14,493 bases of DNA, taken from positions 1 through 14,493 of the forward strand of contig CAYLUD010000035.1 of NCBI GenBank assembly GCA_964386785.1, given 5' to 3'. The position numbers and the translations under genes are program-made. A model generated the notes under the pieces. It worked only from the letters and a program-made list of their open reading frames with translations, was not told the DNA's origin and searched no databases. The stretch is from SZAS-3 sp964386785. GTDB lineage: Bacteria > Chlamydiota > Chlamydiia > Chlamydiales > JAAKFR01. Positions 1 through 7,973 of this stretch are shown piece by piece; positions within the stretch are counted from its first letter, which is position 1, and the number at the start of each line of letters is the position of its first letter.

Positions 1-16
1 AGGCTGGCTAAATAGG

Positions 17-679
17 ATGGGACAAATGAGTTTACACAGTTTGATTTACACTCTCCTTGCATTGGGAGCCGTGAAATCGATTGGAATGATTCGTAGGGAA
101 TTAGGTAATGCTATTGATTTGGATTTGATTTTTCGCATTGCACTTGAATTTCCTGTGTATATTTCAAATCGTGTGGTGATCTCAGTACATATTGATATGA
201 ATACAAATACGATGCGCGCTCTTCATAAAGAAACAGTCAAAGATAGTCTCACTCTCTTGAAATTTTATCGAAGTGTGAGTCGAGAGAGTCAACGTTTGCA
301 AATTGCAGATACCCCTCAATCCATCTTTAATTCCTGGTTTGCCCGATGGCTTCAAGAAGCTATCTCTGAAAGATGTCATAATAGTGCATTAATGACAGAT
401 CGTCTGAGAATCAACTTCTATTTTTTCTGTTTTCAACCTGATTTATTTCTGTCCTGGATGATCTATCGATATCCCTGTAAGAAGTTGTCCAGATTTATGG
501 TGCGGAAAAAAAAACAAATACAAAACATGATACGTGTCTTGCGTAGACAACCAAAACCTCCTCGTCTGAGCACCACATGCCATGTAATTGGCAATGAATG
601 CGAACATCTCGGCTGCCATGCTGTAGCGGCACGCACAACTAAAAAAATTTTAGCGCAGCAAGGCGCCCTGATTAAGTGA
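17..679 (+). CDS. Hypothetical basic protein, possibly 5'-truncated by window edge
   Basis: I do not recognise this protein and assign no function. It is about 220 residues. The reading frame has no stop between base 2 and the ATG at 17, so the true start may lie outside the window and this may be only a C-terminal part. The N-terminal 25 residues are fairly hydrophobic but interrupted by charges, so they are not a convincing signal peptide. The middle is rich in Arg, Ser and aromatic residues. The last third is strongly basic, with a KKK tract encoded by a run of nine A at 506-514, followed by a Cys/His-containing stretch (residues about 187-208) that does not form a clear zinc finger. No glycosyltransferase, methyltransferase or transposase motif is visible. 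It ends 59 bases before the start of the polysaccharide operon and could be its first gene or an unrelated remnant. Confidence 0.45.
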   Translation: MGQMSLHSLIYTLLALGAVKSIGMIRRELGNAIDLDLIFRIALEFPVYISNRVVISVHIDMNTNTMRALHKETVKDSLTLLKFYRSVSRESQRLQIADTPQSIFNSWFARWLQEAISERCHNSALMTDRLRINFYFFCFQPDLFLSWMIYRYPCKKLSRFMVRKKKQIQNMIRVLRRQPKPPRLSTTCHVIGNECEHLGCHAVAARTTKKILAQQGALIK

Positions 680-738
680 GAAAACGAGTTGGTCATTAAT
701 TTGCGATACGTTACTAAATGTACCGGAGTCTTCACAAG

Positions 739-1479
739 ATGCATGTAATCATTATTGGAGGAACAAAAGGGTTAGGAAGAGTTCTTGCACAGAAGATGGC
801 ATCGCGTGGTAATCAGGTGACCATTTTAGGTCGAACAGCCCCAGATCAACGAGATCTGCCATCTGATTGGGATGTCCAATGGATTGCCTGTGACCTTTTA
901 TGCGTAGATCGTTTGAGTGAAGCGTTACAAAGATTGATACAAACTCGTGGATCTTTGCACTATTTAATTTTTTCACAACGGTACCGTGGGCAAGGAGATT
1001 GTTGGGAAGGAGAATTGGCCACTACCTTAAGTGCTACAAAATCTATAGTGGAGTACCTAGTGTCCCATTTTGACTCTAGTCAGGATAACGGGATTGTGAT
1101 GATCAGTTCAATCTTTTCTCAGTTCGTAGGCACTGGACAACCTGTCAGCTATCATGTTGCAAAAGCAGGACTGGATCAGTTGGCTCGTTTTTATGCTGTG
1201 AATCTAGGTGAACGCGGAATTCGATGTAACATAGTGACCCCCTGTACCTATCTTAAAGAGGAATCCGAAGCTTTTTATTTGAATAATACGCCATTAATGA
1301 ATCTCTATCAAACGATGATTCCCCTAAGGCGGATGGGCACTAGCGAAGATATTGCAAACGTTGTATGTTTTCTTTGCAGCCCTGAAGCAAGTTTTGTTTC
1401 GGGTCAAAATATTGTAGTGGATGGAGGTCTATCCTTGGTTTGGGCAGAGACCCTAGGGCGTAAATTGACACAACTATAA
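739..1479 (+). CDS. Short-chain dehydrogenase/reductase (classical SDR)
   Basis: This is an NAD(P)-dependent oxidoreductase of the classical SDR family, probably a cytoplasmic reductase or dehydrogenase acting on a sugar or sugar nucleotide. From the ATG at 739 it has 246 residues. The Rossmann glycine motif GGTKGLG lies at 7-13. The catalytic Ser is in the MISS stretch near residue 124, and the active-site Tyr138/Lys142 pair sits in SYHVAK. The usual NNAG segment after strand 4 is replaced by FSQRYRG (78-84), as I recall in SDRs from polysaccharide clusters. The C-terminal VSGQNIVVDGG is typical of the family. An in-frame ATG at 718 would add seven residues ahead of the first beta strand; I prefer 739 because GGAG lies upstream at 724-727 and the N-terminus then fits the family. 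It heads the plus-strand operon, six bases from the next frame's first possible start. Substrate unknown. Confidence 0.85.
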   Translation: MHVIIIGGTKGLGRVLAQKMASRGNQVTILGRTAPDQRDLPSDWDVQWIACDLLCVDRLSEALQRLIQTRGSLHYLIFSQRYRGQGDCWEGELATTLSATKSIVEYLVSHFDSSQDNGIVMISSIFSQFVGTGQPVSYHVAKAGLDQLARFYAVNLGERGIRCNIVTPCTYLKEESEAFYLNNTPLMNLYQTMIPLRRMGTSEDIANVVCFLCSPEASFVSGQNIVVDGGLSLVWAETLGRKLTQL

Positions 1480-1491
1480 GATTAGGTGGAA

Positions 1492-2751
1492 ATGCAAAAT
1501 TCTCTTTTTAGACATCGTAGCTGTTGTCGGTTATGTGGTGACATGCATTTGGTGCAAGTCCTGCCGATGCGACCTTCTCCCATTGGAGATGCATTTATTT
1601 CTGCGCAAGAGCTGGATCTTCCTCAACCTACTATTCCCCTCGATGTGTACCAGTGTCAACAATGTGGCCATGCGCAAAATTTGGATGTTGTAAACCCAGA
1701 TCTATTATTTAGACGGTATACATACTGTACCCAAGATTCATTGGGATTGGTCGCGCACTTCCAGGCTTATGCAAAACAAATATGTGCCCAGTATCCATTC
1801 CCCTGTGGATCTTTAGTCGTAGAGATTGGAAGTAACGATGGATCCCTCCTTCGCTGTTTTCAAGAAGGAGGCTGGAGAGTACAGGGAGTCGATCCAGCCG
1901 TTTCTATTGCGCAGCAGAGTACAGGCGCTGGTATCCCTACTCTGCCCGATTTTTTCTGCGAACAAGTGGCTCACGATATTGTGCAAAAGCAAGAGAGAGC
2001 CAAGCTAGTTGTAGCCAATAATGTATATGCCCATGCGGACGATTTGAGTGAGATGACTCGTGGAGTCAAAGTGTTATTAGATCACGACGGTGTATTTATA
2101 TTCGAAGTTTCGTATCTTCCCGATATTTTAGATCACTTTCTTTTTGACACGATTTATCACGAACATCTTTCCTATCACTCTCTCACCCCGCTTATTCCGT
2201 TTTTTCTCCGTCATGGACTACGCTTGTTTGATGTTGAAAAAATCCCCACTAAAGGGGGATCCATTCGTGCGTTTGTTCAACAAGAAACGGGCCCCTATTT
2301 GGAGTCGGCGCGGTTACAAACGATGCTCTATGAAGAAGAAAAAAAAGGTATTCATCGCATCGATACGTTTCAACAATATACTCAGGATATTCTACATAAA
2401 AAAGAAGCCTTACTAGCATTTCTAGATCAAGCTCAACGAGATGGATCCACGGTTGTGGGATATGGAGCCTCTATTACTACTACCACACTATTGTATCATT
2501 TCGAATTGACGGACAGGCTCGACTACTTGGTTGATGATAATAAAAAGAAACACGGGTTATATAGCCCGGGTCGCCATCTTGAAGTCTTTCCCAGTTCTAT
2601 TTTATATGAACGCAAACCAGATATAGTCGTCATCTTAGCATGGCAATATGCTCGTCCAATTTGCGAAAGACATCAAACCTGGATAGACCAGGGTGGCACA
2701 TTTATCATTCCGTTGCCTGAACTACAAGTAGTATATGCAGTCCATGTATAG
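1492..2751 (+). CDS. Zinc-finger class I SAM-dependent C-methyltransferase (sugar C-methyltransferase type)
   Basis: This belongs to the family that includes the deoxysugar C-methyltransferases NovU and TylCIII, which add a methyl group to C-3 or C-5 of an NDP-4-keto-6-deoxy sugar. The three-part architecture is complete in about 419 residues. An N-terminal zinc-binding domain carries C12-x2-C15 and C55-x2-C58. A SAM-binding domain carries EIGSNDGSLL at 111-120. The family signatures ANNVYAHADD (about 175-184) and YHEHLSYHSL (222-231) follow; the latter His/Glu/Tyr-rich motif holds the proposed catalytic residues. The C-terminal domain has VGYGAS and a conserved DD near VDDNKKKHG. The ATG at 1492 is chosen over a GTG at 1486; an AGGTGG sequence lies just before it, rather close. 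The next gene follows after 99 bases. It implies that a keto-sugar nucleotide is made by this locus. Exact acceptor and carbon are not deducible. Confidence 0.85.
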   Translation: MQNSLFRHRSCCRLCGDMHLVQVLPMRPSPIGDAFISAQELDLPQPTIPLDVYQCQQCGHAQNLDVVNPDLLFRRYTYCTQDSLGLVAHFQAYAKQICAQYPFPCGSLVVEIGSNDGSLLRCFQEGGWRVQGVDPAVSIAQQSTGAGIPTLPDFFCEQVAHDIVQKQERAKLVVANNVYAHADDLSEMTRGVKVLLDHDGVFIFEVSYLPDILDHFLFDTIYHEHLSYHSLTPLIPFFLRHGLRLFDVEKIPTKGGSIRAFVQQETGPYLESARLQTMLYEEEKKGIHRIDTFQQYTQDILHKKEALLAFLDQAQRDGSTVVGYGASITTTTLLYHFELTDRLDYLVDDNKKKHGLYSPGRHLEVFPSSILYERKPDIVVILAWQYARPICERHQTWIDQGGTFIIPLPELQVVYAVHV

Positions 2752-2850
2752 CGTAGACTGTGTTGCATGTTGAAATAGACTTGGGCCTTAGTATGTTGTG
2801 ATATGAATCATGCCATGTCTTATATCTTGCTTAGTTGAGAGGGATACAGG

Positions 2851-4032
2851 ATGATAGAAATGGACAAACAGATCTCCTCTGTTGCTTGTACTGTATGTGC
2901 TCAATGTAAGGTCAGCACAGTTCTAGATTTTGGCTTGCAACCGCTCGCGAGCCAATTTCTGGAGAATCCGCTGGCTCGCGATCTAGAATTCTTACATCCT
3001 TTACAGCTTGGCATATGCGCTTACTGCAGTACGATTCAATTATCCAGCCGAATGCCAGCCCAGATTAGAGCTTTGAAGCCCTCCTGGTTGATCTATCATG
3101 AACCAGAACGGCATTTGGATGAGGTAGCACATACCATCTCGAACTTGATGCCACCTCGCGATCCAGTCATGTGTGTAGGATTATCTTACATCGATCAAAG
3201 CCTGTTGAATCGCCTCCAAGCTATTCCACGCTACGATACCCATATCCTTACGGAAGAGCAGTTTTCTAGACTTCGCTCTCCTTGCCTGTCACGTGATAGC
3301 CTTTCACAGTTACCTCAAGCCAATCTTATCATTGCCAGGTATGTATTGGAGCATGTAGAGGATGCCTTGGAATGGATGGAACAATGTAAATCTATACTAC
3401 TTCCCCATGGGATATTATATTTAGAAGTCCCTGATTGCACAAAATTTTTGCGTAACAAGAATTATGCATTTGTCTGGGAAGAACATCTGACCTATTTTAC
3501 GGAAGAGACACTGCAATACCTGGCTGCTCGAGCCGGTGCTGAGGTAGTCTGGTTCCAACGATATTCGTATGATTTCGAAGATGCTCTTGGAATGGCCTGG
3601 AAATTTACAGAAGAGCCTAAGTCATTGACAGCCCCCTCAGGCCATACGCTGGAACTAGCGAGCTTTGCATCCACCTTCCCTGCCATCAGCCAACAATGGC
3701 GTCAATCTTTGCAACAGTATCGTGCGCGGGGGGAGCGTATTGCTGTATTTGGAGCTGGGCATCTTGCTGTACGGTGGATAAATTTTCATGATTTGGGGGA
3801 TCAGATCGACTGTATCATAGATGATCATCCGAAAAAAATCGGATGTTATTTACCTGGATCACACCTACCCATTCATTCCTCAGACATATTAAGCAGAGGG
3901 ACGATTCAAGTATGTATCTCTATCTTAAGTCCCGAAAGTGATCTGAAAGTACGTAATAAATTGGGGGCATACTTTGCTAATGGGGGGCAGTGGGTTTCAG
4001 CGTTTGCCAGGGATTCACAGGCGAGAGTATGA
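2851..4032 (+). CDS. Zinc-finger methyltransferase-like protein with altered SAM-binding motif
   Basis: This has the same layout as the preceding gene in 393 residues: an N-terminal zinc-binding domain (C13-x2-C16 and C56-x2-C59), a central methyltransferase-like domain and a C-terminal nucleotide-binding-like domain with FGAGHLAVRW near 300 and IIDDHPKKIGCYLPGSHL after it. The middle domain keeps LEHVEDALEWM, LEVPDC and EEHLTYFTEETL, matching class I methyltransferases. However, the position where an acidic residue and Gly-rich SAM motif I are expected reads CVGLSYIDQSLL (108-119), so the cofactor-binding loop is changed. It may be a methyltransferase of a divergent subfamily, or a homologue that binds the substrate without methyl transfer. 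A GAGAGGG Shine-Dalgarno lies seven bases before the ATG at 2851. Its stop overlaps the next start as ATGA, implying translational coupling to the cupin gene. Confidence 0.75.
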   Translation: MIEMDKQISSVACTVCAQCKVSTVLDFGLQPLASQFLENPLARDLEFLHPLQLGICAYCSTIQLSSRMPAQIRALKPSWLIYHEPERHLDEVAHTISNLMPPRDPVMCVGLSYIDQSLLNRLQAIPRYDTHILTEEQFSRLRSPCLSRDSLSQLPQANLIIARYVLEHVEDALEWMEQCKSILLPHGILYLEVPDCTKFLRNKNYAFVWEEHLTYFTEETLQYLAARAGAEVVWFQRYSYDFEDALGMAWKFTEEPKSLTAPSGHTLELASFASTFPAISQQWRQSLQQYRARGERIAVFGAGHLAVRWINFHDLGDQIDCIIDDHPKKIGCYLPGSHLPIHSSDILSRGTIQVCISILSPESDLKVRNKLGAYFANGGQWVSAFARDSQARV

Positions 4033-4568
4033 TAGCTGCGGATTTGATACGGATCAATGATGAGGTGTGGGTTGCTCCAGCTCCAGTAGTACAATTGGGT
4101 GCACCCATGCTCGACTTCATTGCTCAACAAGCTCGGTCGAATCAGCGGGGACGGGCTCGTATCTGCATCCATAAACATGCGACAAATCCCATTCATGAAA
4201 TGATGATTGCTCTCCGTTCAAATACTTATGTACAACCTCACCGTCATGCACATAAAACAGAATCATTTCACTTAGTGAGCGGGATTGGAGATGTGGTGAT
4301 TTTTCACGAGGATGGAACAATAAGAAATGTGATTCGACTCAGCAAAGATGACCATTTCTATTATAGGTTAGAGAATCCCTACTATCATACTGTCTGTATT
4401 CGTAGTGAGCTTTTGATTATCCATGAGGTGACTGCAGGGCCATTTCATCCCAGCGAGACCGAGTTTGCTTCATTTGCGCCTGCTGAGTTTTCTCCTGAAG
4501 TAGCATGTTATAAAACATCGTTAGATCAGCAGATTGAGGATTGGAGTACCGGAATGGATCCGATTTGA
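4029..4568 (+). CDS. WbuC-like cupin-fold metalloprotein
   Basis: This 179-residue protein is a single cupin-type beta barrel resembling the WbuC family, small proteins repeatedly found in O-antigen and other polysaccharide clusters; their reaction has not, to my knowledge, been settled. The metal-binding set is visible: H71 and H73 in QPHRHAHKTE, E78, and H120 in YYHTV. The segment IHEMMIALRSNTYVQPHRH matches the start of the WbuC barrel, and HEVTAGPFHP followed by FAPAEF matches its end. A GTG frame extension back to 3990 is rejected: the ATG at 4029 overlaps the previous stop as ATGA and has GGCGAGAG upstream. It is the last plus-strand gene, ending 18 bases from the convergent alcohol dehydrogenase gene. 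A sugar-isomerase or epimerase role is conceivable by fold only. Confidence 0.78.
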   Translation: MIAADLIRINDEVWVAPAPVVQLGAPMLDFIAQQARSNQRGRARICIHKHATNPIHEMMIALRSNTYVQPHRHAHKTESFHLVSGIGDVVIFHEDGTIRNVIRLSKDDHFYYRLENPYYHTVCIRSELLIIHEVTAGPFHPSETEFASFAPAEFSPEVACYKTSLDQQIEDWSTGMDPI

Positions 4569-4586
4569 CTGTCATGGCCTTCGGAA

Positions 4587-5645
4587 TTACGTCAGATGGC
4601 CCATATCTACAATACAACGTCCCTGACAGGTTCCATTTCGCATAGCATCCAGCGCCTCATTGATTTGATGGAGTGCAAATCGATGAGTAATTAAGGGAGT
4701 AAAATCAAGGATTCCCGCTTGTACTAATTGTAAATATCGAGGGATATCTTCGTGGGGCTGACTCTCTCCTCCGTGAGAGCCAATCAATACTTTTCCAAAG
4801 TGTAGGGGTAGGGTATGAAGAGACACTTGTTGATCCCACGCAGGAACACCTACCAGAACTACACGTCCCTGCGGTTTAGTGTAGCGATATCCCAACTGAA
4901 TGACCTCGGGATGGCCTGTATTATCGATGAAACAATCGCAGCCTTCAGGCAGCAAATAGCTCAGTTGTTGTTGAGGATCGACTTGAGTCGATAGGATTGT
5001 GTGTGTAGCGCCCATTCTCTCGGCGAGTGACAATCGAGAAGCGACACGATCTACTGCTATAATGGGGTAAGCTGATACTAATTTGGCTGCTTGAATCATA
5101 TTTAAGCCCACGCCCCCGGCGCCAAATACGACCACCGATTCTCCGATGGAAAGGCGAGCATTATGGACAATCACACCAAATCCTGTTGGGATTGCACATC
5201 CAAAAAGAGCTAGTACCTCCGGATCGTAGGTTGAGGATACAGGTGTCATGCGATTTTCTGATACAATCGCAAAGGGTTGAAAGGTAGTGACAGCGCCAGC
5301 TTGAAGAGGCTTGCCTTTCCAAATATATTGTGGAGGTCGCGCCTCGATTCCTAGCCCCTTCCTCCAGTGTAACACGACGCGATCGCCTTCTTTCACATGA
5401 CGTACCCCAGGACCTAATCGATAAACCTCCGCCGTAGCTTCATGCCCTAGGAGATGGGGCAAGTAAGGGTCTTTACCTTTGACGCCAGCAATTTCACCTA
5501 GCTGTGACCCACAAATGCCACTACATAGAATTCTTACAAGAACCTGGCCGACATCTAAGGTAGTAGGTAAGATCACTTCATCGATGATGAGGGGTTTCTT
5601 TTGCTCTACCAGGATGGCTGCTATCATAGAACGGGGAACTGTCAT
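4587..5645 (-). CDS. Zinc-binding medium-chain alcohol dehydrogenase
   Basis: This is an NAD(P)-dependent zinc alcohol dehydrogenase of the medium-chain family, 352 residues, probably oxidising or reducing a sugar-derived alcohol in the cytoplasm. The catalytic zinc ligands are recognisable: C45 in SGICGS, H68-E69 in LLGHEA, and a likely C150 in LFGCAIPTGFG. GDRVV follows at 87-91. The Rossmann loop GAGGVG is at 175-180. The four-cysteine structural zinc loop of classical ADHs is absent; the region after GDRVV instead reads LHWRKGLGIEARPP, so the protein binds at most one zinc. The start at 5645 is nine bases past the preceding gene's stop and has CAGGG just upstream; the alternative Met7 has no such site. 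It is the last gene of the minus-strand operon. It might act on a polyol or heptose derivative, but the substrate is unknown. Confidence 0.83.
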   Translation of the reverse strand: MTVPRSMIAAILVEQKKPLIIDEVILPTTLDVGQVLVRILCSGICGSQLGEIAGVKGKDPYLPHLLGHEATAEVYRLGPGVRHVKEGDRVVLHWRKGLGIEARPPQYIWKGKPLQAGAVTTFQPFAIVSENRMTPVSSTYDPEVLALFGCAIPTGFGVIVHNARLSIGESVVVFGAGGVGLNMIQAAKLVSAYPIIAVDRVASRLSLAERMGATHTILSTQVDPQQQLSYLLPEGCDCFIDNTGHPEVIQLGYRYTKPQGRVVLVGVPAWDQQVSLHTLPLHFGKVLIGSHGGESQPHEDIPRYLQLVQAGILDFTPLITHRFALHQINEALDAMRNGTCQGRCIVDMGHLT

Positions 5646-5654
5646 AGACCCTGC

Positions 5655-6365
5655 TTATTCAAAGTAAATAAACGAATAATCACCAGAATATCCTGTCTGT
5701 TGAAACCACCACTGCCATTCTTCTGGGGAGCAGAATGCACGGCAGGTGACTTGCCAATATAGCAAATTAGCTTTTTCTTGCTCATTACGAAACGATTCAA
5801 CGCAGAGATAAGCGTGTCGTTTCGTCACTCGCTGCATCTCTCGTAGTGCAGCGGCTAATCGATAATTGGGGAGATTGTGTAGGGTATTGATGGAGAAAAC
5901 GAAGTCAAAGGATTGATTGGCGAAGGGAAGAGCGGAGGCACATCCTTCAATTAGATAGGGCTGAACTTCTAATTTTGCATGTTGCAAAGCATAGGTTGAA
6001 AGGTCTAACCCAAACACATGCAGGCCAGGCAGTCGTTTCCATAATTCATAAAGAAGAAACGCTTTGCCACATCCGATATCGAGTACGCGATCACCTGGTT
6101 TTAGCTGATAATGAGAAATGAGCGCATCTGCAACAGGAGTCCAGTATCCCTCCCGGTAGTGATAGCCTCCATAGCAAATTCGTCGATCACCATCCCAGTA
6201 ATCGAATCCCCATTGAATGGCGAGCTCGGCTGCTTTCGCTTTTGGAAATTCGGGGTCGTTGACTCGAGCAAGATAATCACGAGAGGTTTTACGGTGTGTC
6301 GAAGATAGGAAATCAATGTAATTCATCATCACGTTCGAGCGAGGATCATAGGGAGAACTGGGCAT
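5655..6365 (-). CDS. Class I SAM-dependent methyltransferase
   Basis: This 236-residue protein has the class I methyltransferase fold. SAM motif I VLDIGCGKAFL is at 94-104, followed by an acidic residue closing strand 2 (FGLDLS), the motif ALPFANQSFDFVFSINTLHNL and the conserved EMQRVTK helix. The N-terminal 80 residues form a family-specific extension rich in aromatic and acidic residues (NYIDFLSSTHRKT, FDYWDGDRRICYGGYHY). I associate this extension with a subfamily found in lipopolysaccharide clusters next to the phosphotransferase and alcohol dehydrogenase seen here. It probably methylates a small molecule or sugar intermediate; O-methylation is more likely than C-methylation given the lack of a zinc domain, but this is inference. 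The start at 6365 lacks a clear Shine-Dalgarno; Met13 or Met14 just before NYIDFL are equally possible. It begins 13 bases after the upstream stop. Confidence 0.78.
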   Translation of the reverse strand: MPSSPYDPRSNVMMNYIDFLSSTHRKTSRDYLARVNDPEFPKAKAAELAIQWGFDYWDGDRRICYGGYHYREGYWTPVADALISHYQLKPGDRVLDIGCGKAFLLYELWKRLPGLHVFGLDLSTYALQHAKLEVQPYLIEGCASALPFANQSFDFVFSINTLHNLPNYRLAAALREMQRVTKRHAYLCVESFRNEQEKANLLYWQVTCRAFCSPEEWQWWFQQTGYSGDYSFIYFE

Positions 6366-6378
6366 GGAAGCAAGAAAT

Positions 6379-7410
6379 TTAGATATCTAAGGAAAGAAGC
6401 TTGTCGAATAAGTTTTCTGCTTTTTTAAGCTGATCGCCTAATAAAGACGAGAGTTGTGTTGGGGGCATTGCGAATTGTCGTTTTGCAAGTTGATCAGGAA
6501 GAAAGGGGTTGAGTGCGATACAACACCATTTGATTGCATAGGGTTGCTGTAGCAGGTAGGCTCGTTGACGGGTTGTATTTGGAAATGATGCTAAGGCATG
6601 TTCTACAAATGAAGAAAAATAATGACGGGGGACAGGTACAGCTAACTGCGAAAAAAAATCTCCTGCCATTTTAGCCGGATCATCCCATCCTGCATACTCA
6701 AAATCTAAGAAGACTAATCGATTGTGCGGTGTCATAAGAGCATTGTGAAAACCAAAATCAGAAGGGGACAGACACCTCTCCTCTTGTCCCAAGCATACGT
6801 TGGGATCACAAAACTCGCGACTAGAGGCGAGACAGAGAGGGTGTAGCTCTTCCCAGAAGGCTCGTATCCTCTGCAAAAGACGACGTGCTGCGATTGCTTC
6901 TTCGCGATCGCGAGGCATGGTTTCCAGACGTTGGATCCTACATGAAATAAGAGTTAAATGCTCTTGAATCGAAAAACAAGCCTCTGCAGCAGGGTGTAGC
7001 GAACACCCCACAACATGCCTTTCCGGAGGATTCAGCTGCTGGAAAAAACGAATAGCCTGGTCTATCAACGAAGGGGAGGCCGCGTCAATTCGCGAGCCTT
7101 CAATGAAGGAGTAGAGAGCCAATCTCGAGAGAGGATCCCAAGCCAGCGGTATCGGAACAGGTGCCTGTTGCTGGATCGCATACTGAATAAAATGCCATTC
7201 TGTTGTAAGGCGGTTCCATTCAGGGGAGGGGAAGTATCGTTTTAGAAAGAAAGAATCACTGTTTGTGGAAACCAAGAAGGTTTGGTTATTCCCCCCTTTG
7301 CGTGTTGCCTCGATCTGTAAACCAGCCCCAGCAATGCCAGCTTGTTGTAGCAAATTCTCTACAAGGGCTGAGGGCAATAAGCCGGAATCAATTGTGGTAG
7401 AGCTTGCCAT
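6379..7410 (-). CDS. APH/choline-kinase-family phosphotransferase
   Basis: This 343-residue protein has the aminoglycoside phosphotransferase/choline kinase fold, which transfers phosphate from ATP to small hydroxylated molecules. The probable ATP-binding lysine is K57 in FFLKRYF. The catalytic loop is LSPSDFGFHNAL, where D218 would be the base and N223 a metal ligand; the usual first residue of the HxD motif is replaced by Ser. D236 in FLDFEYAGWDD is the second metal ligand. The family commonly acts on sugars, choline or antibiotics; here, inside a sugar-nucleotide operon, a sugar or polyol kinase role is more likely than resistance. The ATG at 7410 makes the gene overlap the HAD gene by 52 bases, an unusually long overlap, and no strong Shine-Dalgarno is seen, so a later TTG start within the first 12 codons is possible. 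Substrate unknown. Confidence 0.78.
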   Translation of the reverse strand: MASSTTIDSGLLPSALVENLLQQAGIAGAGLQIEATRKGGNNQTFLVSTNSDSFFLKRYFPSPEWNRLTTEWHFIQYAIQQQAPVPIPLAWDPLSRLALYSFIEGSRIDAASPSLIDQAIRFFQQLNPPERHVVGCSLHPAAEACFSIQEHLTLISCRIQRLETMPRDREEAIAARRLLQRIRAFWEELHPLCLASSREFCDPNVCLGQEERCLSPSDFGFHNALMTPHNRLVFLDFEYAGWDDPAKMAGDFFSQLAVPVPRHYFSSFVEHALASFPNTTRQRAYLLQQPYAIKWCCIALNPFLPDQLAKRQFAMPPTQLSSLLGDQLKKAENLFDKLLSLDI

Positions 7411-7973
7411 TGAGTCATTAGGGTATAGGGTGTGAGTAACTGGTGAGAGCCTGGCTGAAATAGAACACGCTGGAATCGCTCTTGAGGTAGCGCTTCCAAA
7501 ATTTCCGGTAAATCATCGATGAAGGTCTTACATTCCAGCGTAAGAATACGGTCTATTTTTGCTATTTTTGATGGCTCAAAAAAATGTTGGTCTTCAGGGA
7601 TCAAGATACCAATATCATCCCGTAAATTAGAGGAGATCCAGTTTTGAGCTGCTGCAATCAAATCATACTGAGGCCCCAAGTAAGGATAGCGGGTTTTATG
7701 ACTGATGAGATAGAGATTGTATCCCTGATCTAGGGCCCAGCGTAGAGCCTTCCTCACACCTGGAAATAGAGAGGCTTGTTCCATCCGGGTTCCATACACA
7801 ACTCCTTGCAGTTGAGTCCAGGCCTCTTCGGACTGATTTTCAATGACACTTGCTTTGACGCTTTCCTTGCGAGGGGGGCATGAAGCCGAGATCCAGCCGT
7901 AATCCCGGGCAGTCTGAAAAAAGACCTCATCATAGCAAACGAGTGTATTATCAAAGTCTAGACCGAGGCGCAT
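7359..7973 (-). CDS. HAD-superfamily hydrolase (putative phosphatase)
   Basis: From the ATG at 7973 this is a 204-residue HAD-fold protein with all four motifs. Motif I is DFDNTL with nucleophile D6 and D8. Motif II is S91 in YLISHKT. Motif III is probably K136 in EPSKIAKI. Motif IV is D153-D154 in FIDDLPEIL. A small cap probably lies between motifs I and II (residues about 20-65). Such proteins usually remove phosphate from small metabolites. It is not a GmhB by obvious sequence signature, but it is the only phosphatase in a locus that otherwise holds the heptose-phosphate steps, so it may dephosphorylate the 1,7-bisphosphate; this is inference. An upstream ATG at 8060 would add 29 residues ahead of the first beta strand and overlap the transketolase gene by 103 bases, so I reject it. 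The chosen start overlaps that gene by 16 bases. Confidence 0.8.
   Translation of the reverse strand: MRLGLDFDNTLVCYDEVFFQTARDYGWISASCPPRKESVKASVIENQSEEAWTQLQGVVYGTRMEQASLFPGVRKALRWALDQGYNLYLISHKTRYPYLGPQYDLIAAAQNWISSNLRDDIGILIPEDQHFFEPSKIAKIDRILTLECKTFIDDLPEILEALPQERFQRVLFQPGSHQLLTPYTLMTQWQALPQLIPAYCPQPL

Noticed and set aside
680..738. Promoter TTGGTC-17-TACTAA upstream of the SDR gene
   Set aside because: Spacing is ideal, but each hexamer matches only three of six consensus bases; such matches are common by chance.
2752..2850. Second promoter between the two zinc-finger methyltransferase genes
   Set aside because: TTGGGC and TATGAA are only 15 bases apart and poorly matched; the gap may be plain spacer.
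3990..4028. GTG-initiated extension of the cupin gene
   Set aside because: It would overlap the upstream methyltransferase homologue by 43 bases and adds residues not typical of the family; ATGA at 4029 fits better.
6379..7410. Aminoglycoside resistance gene
   Set aside because: The fold is shared, but the HxD loop is altered and the gene sits in a sugar operon; a resistance role is not supported.
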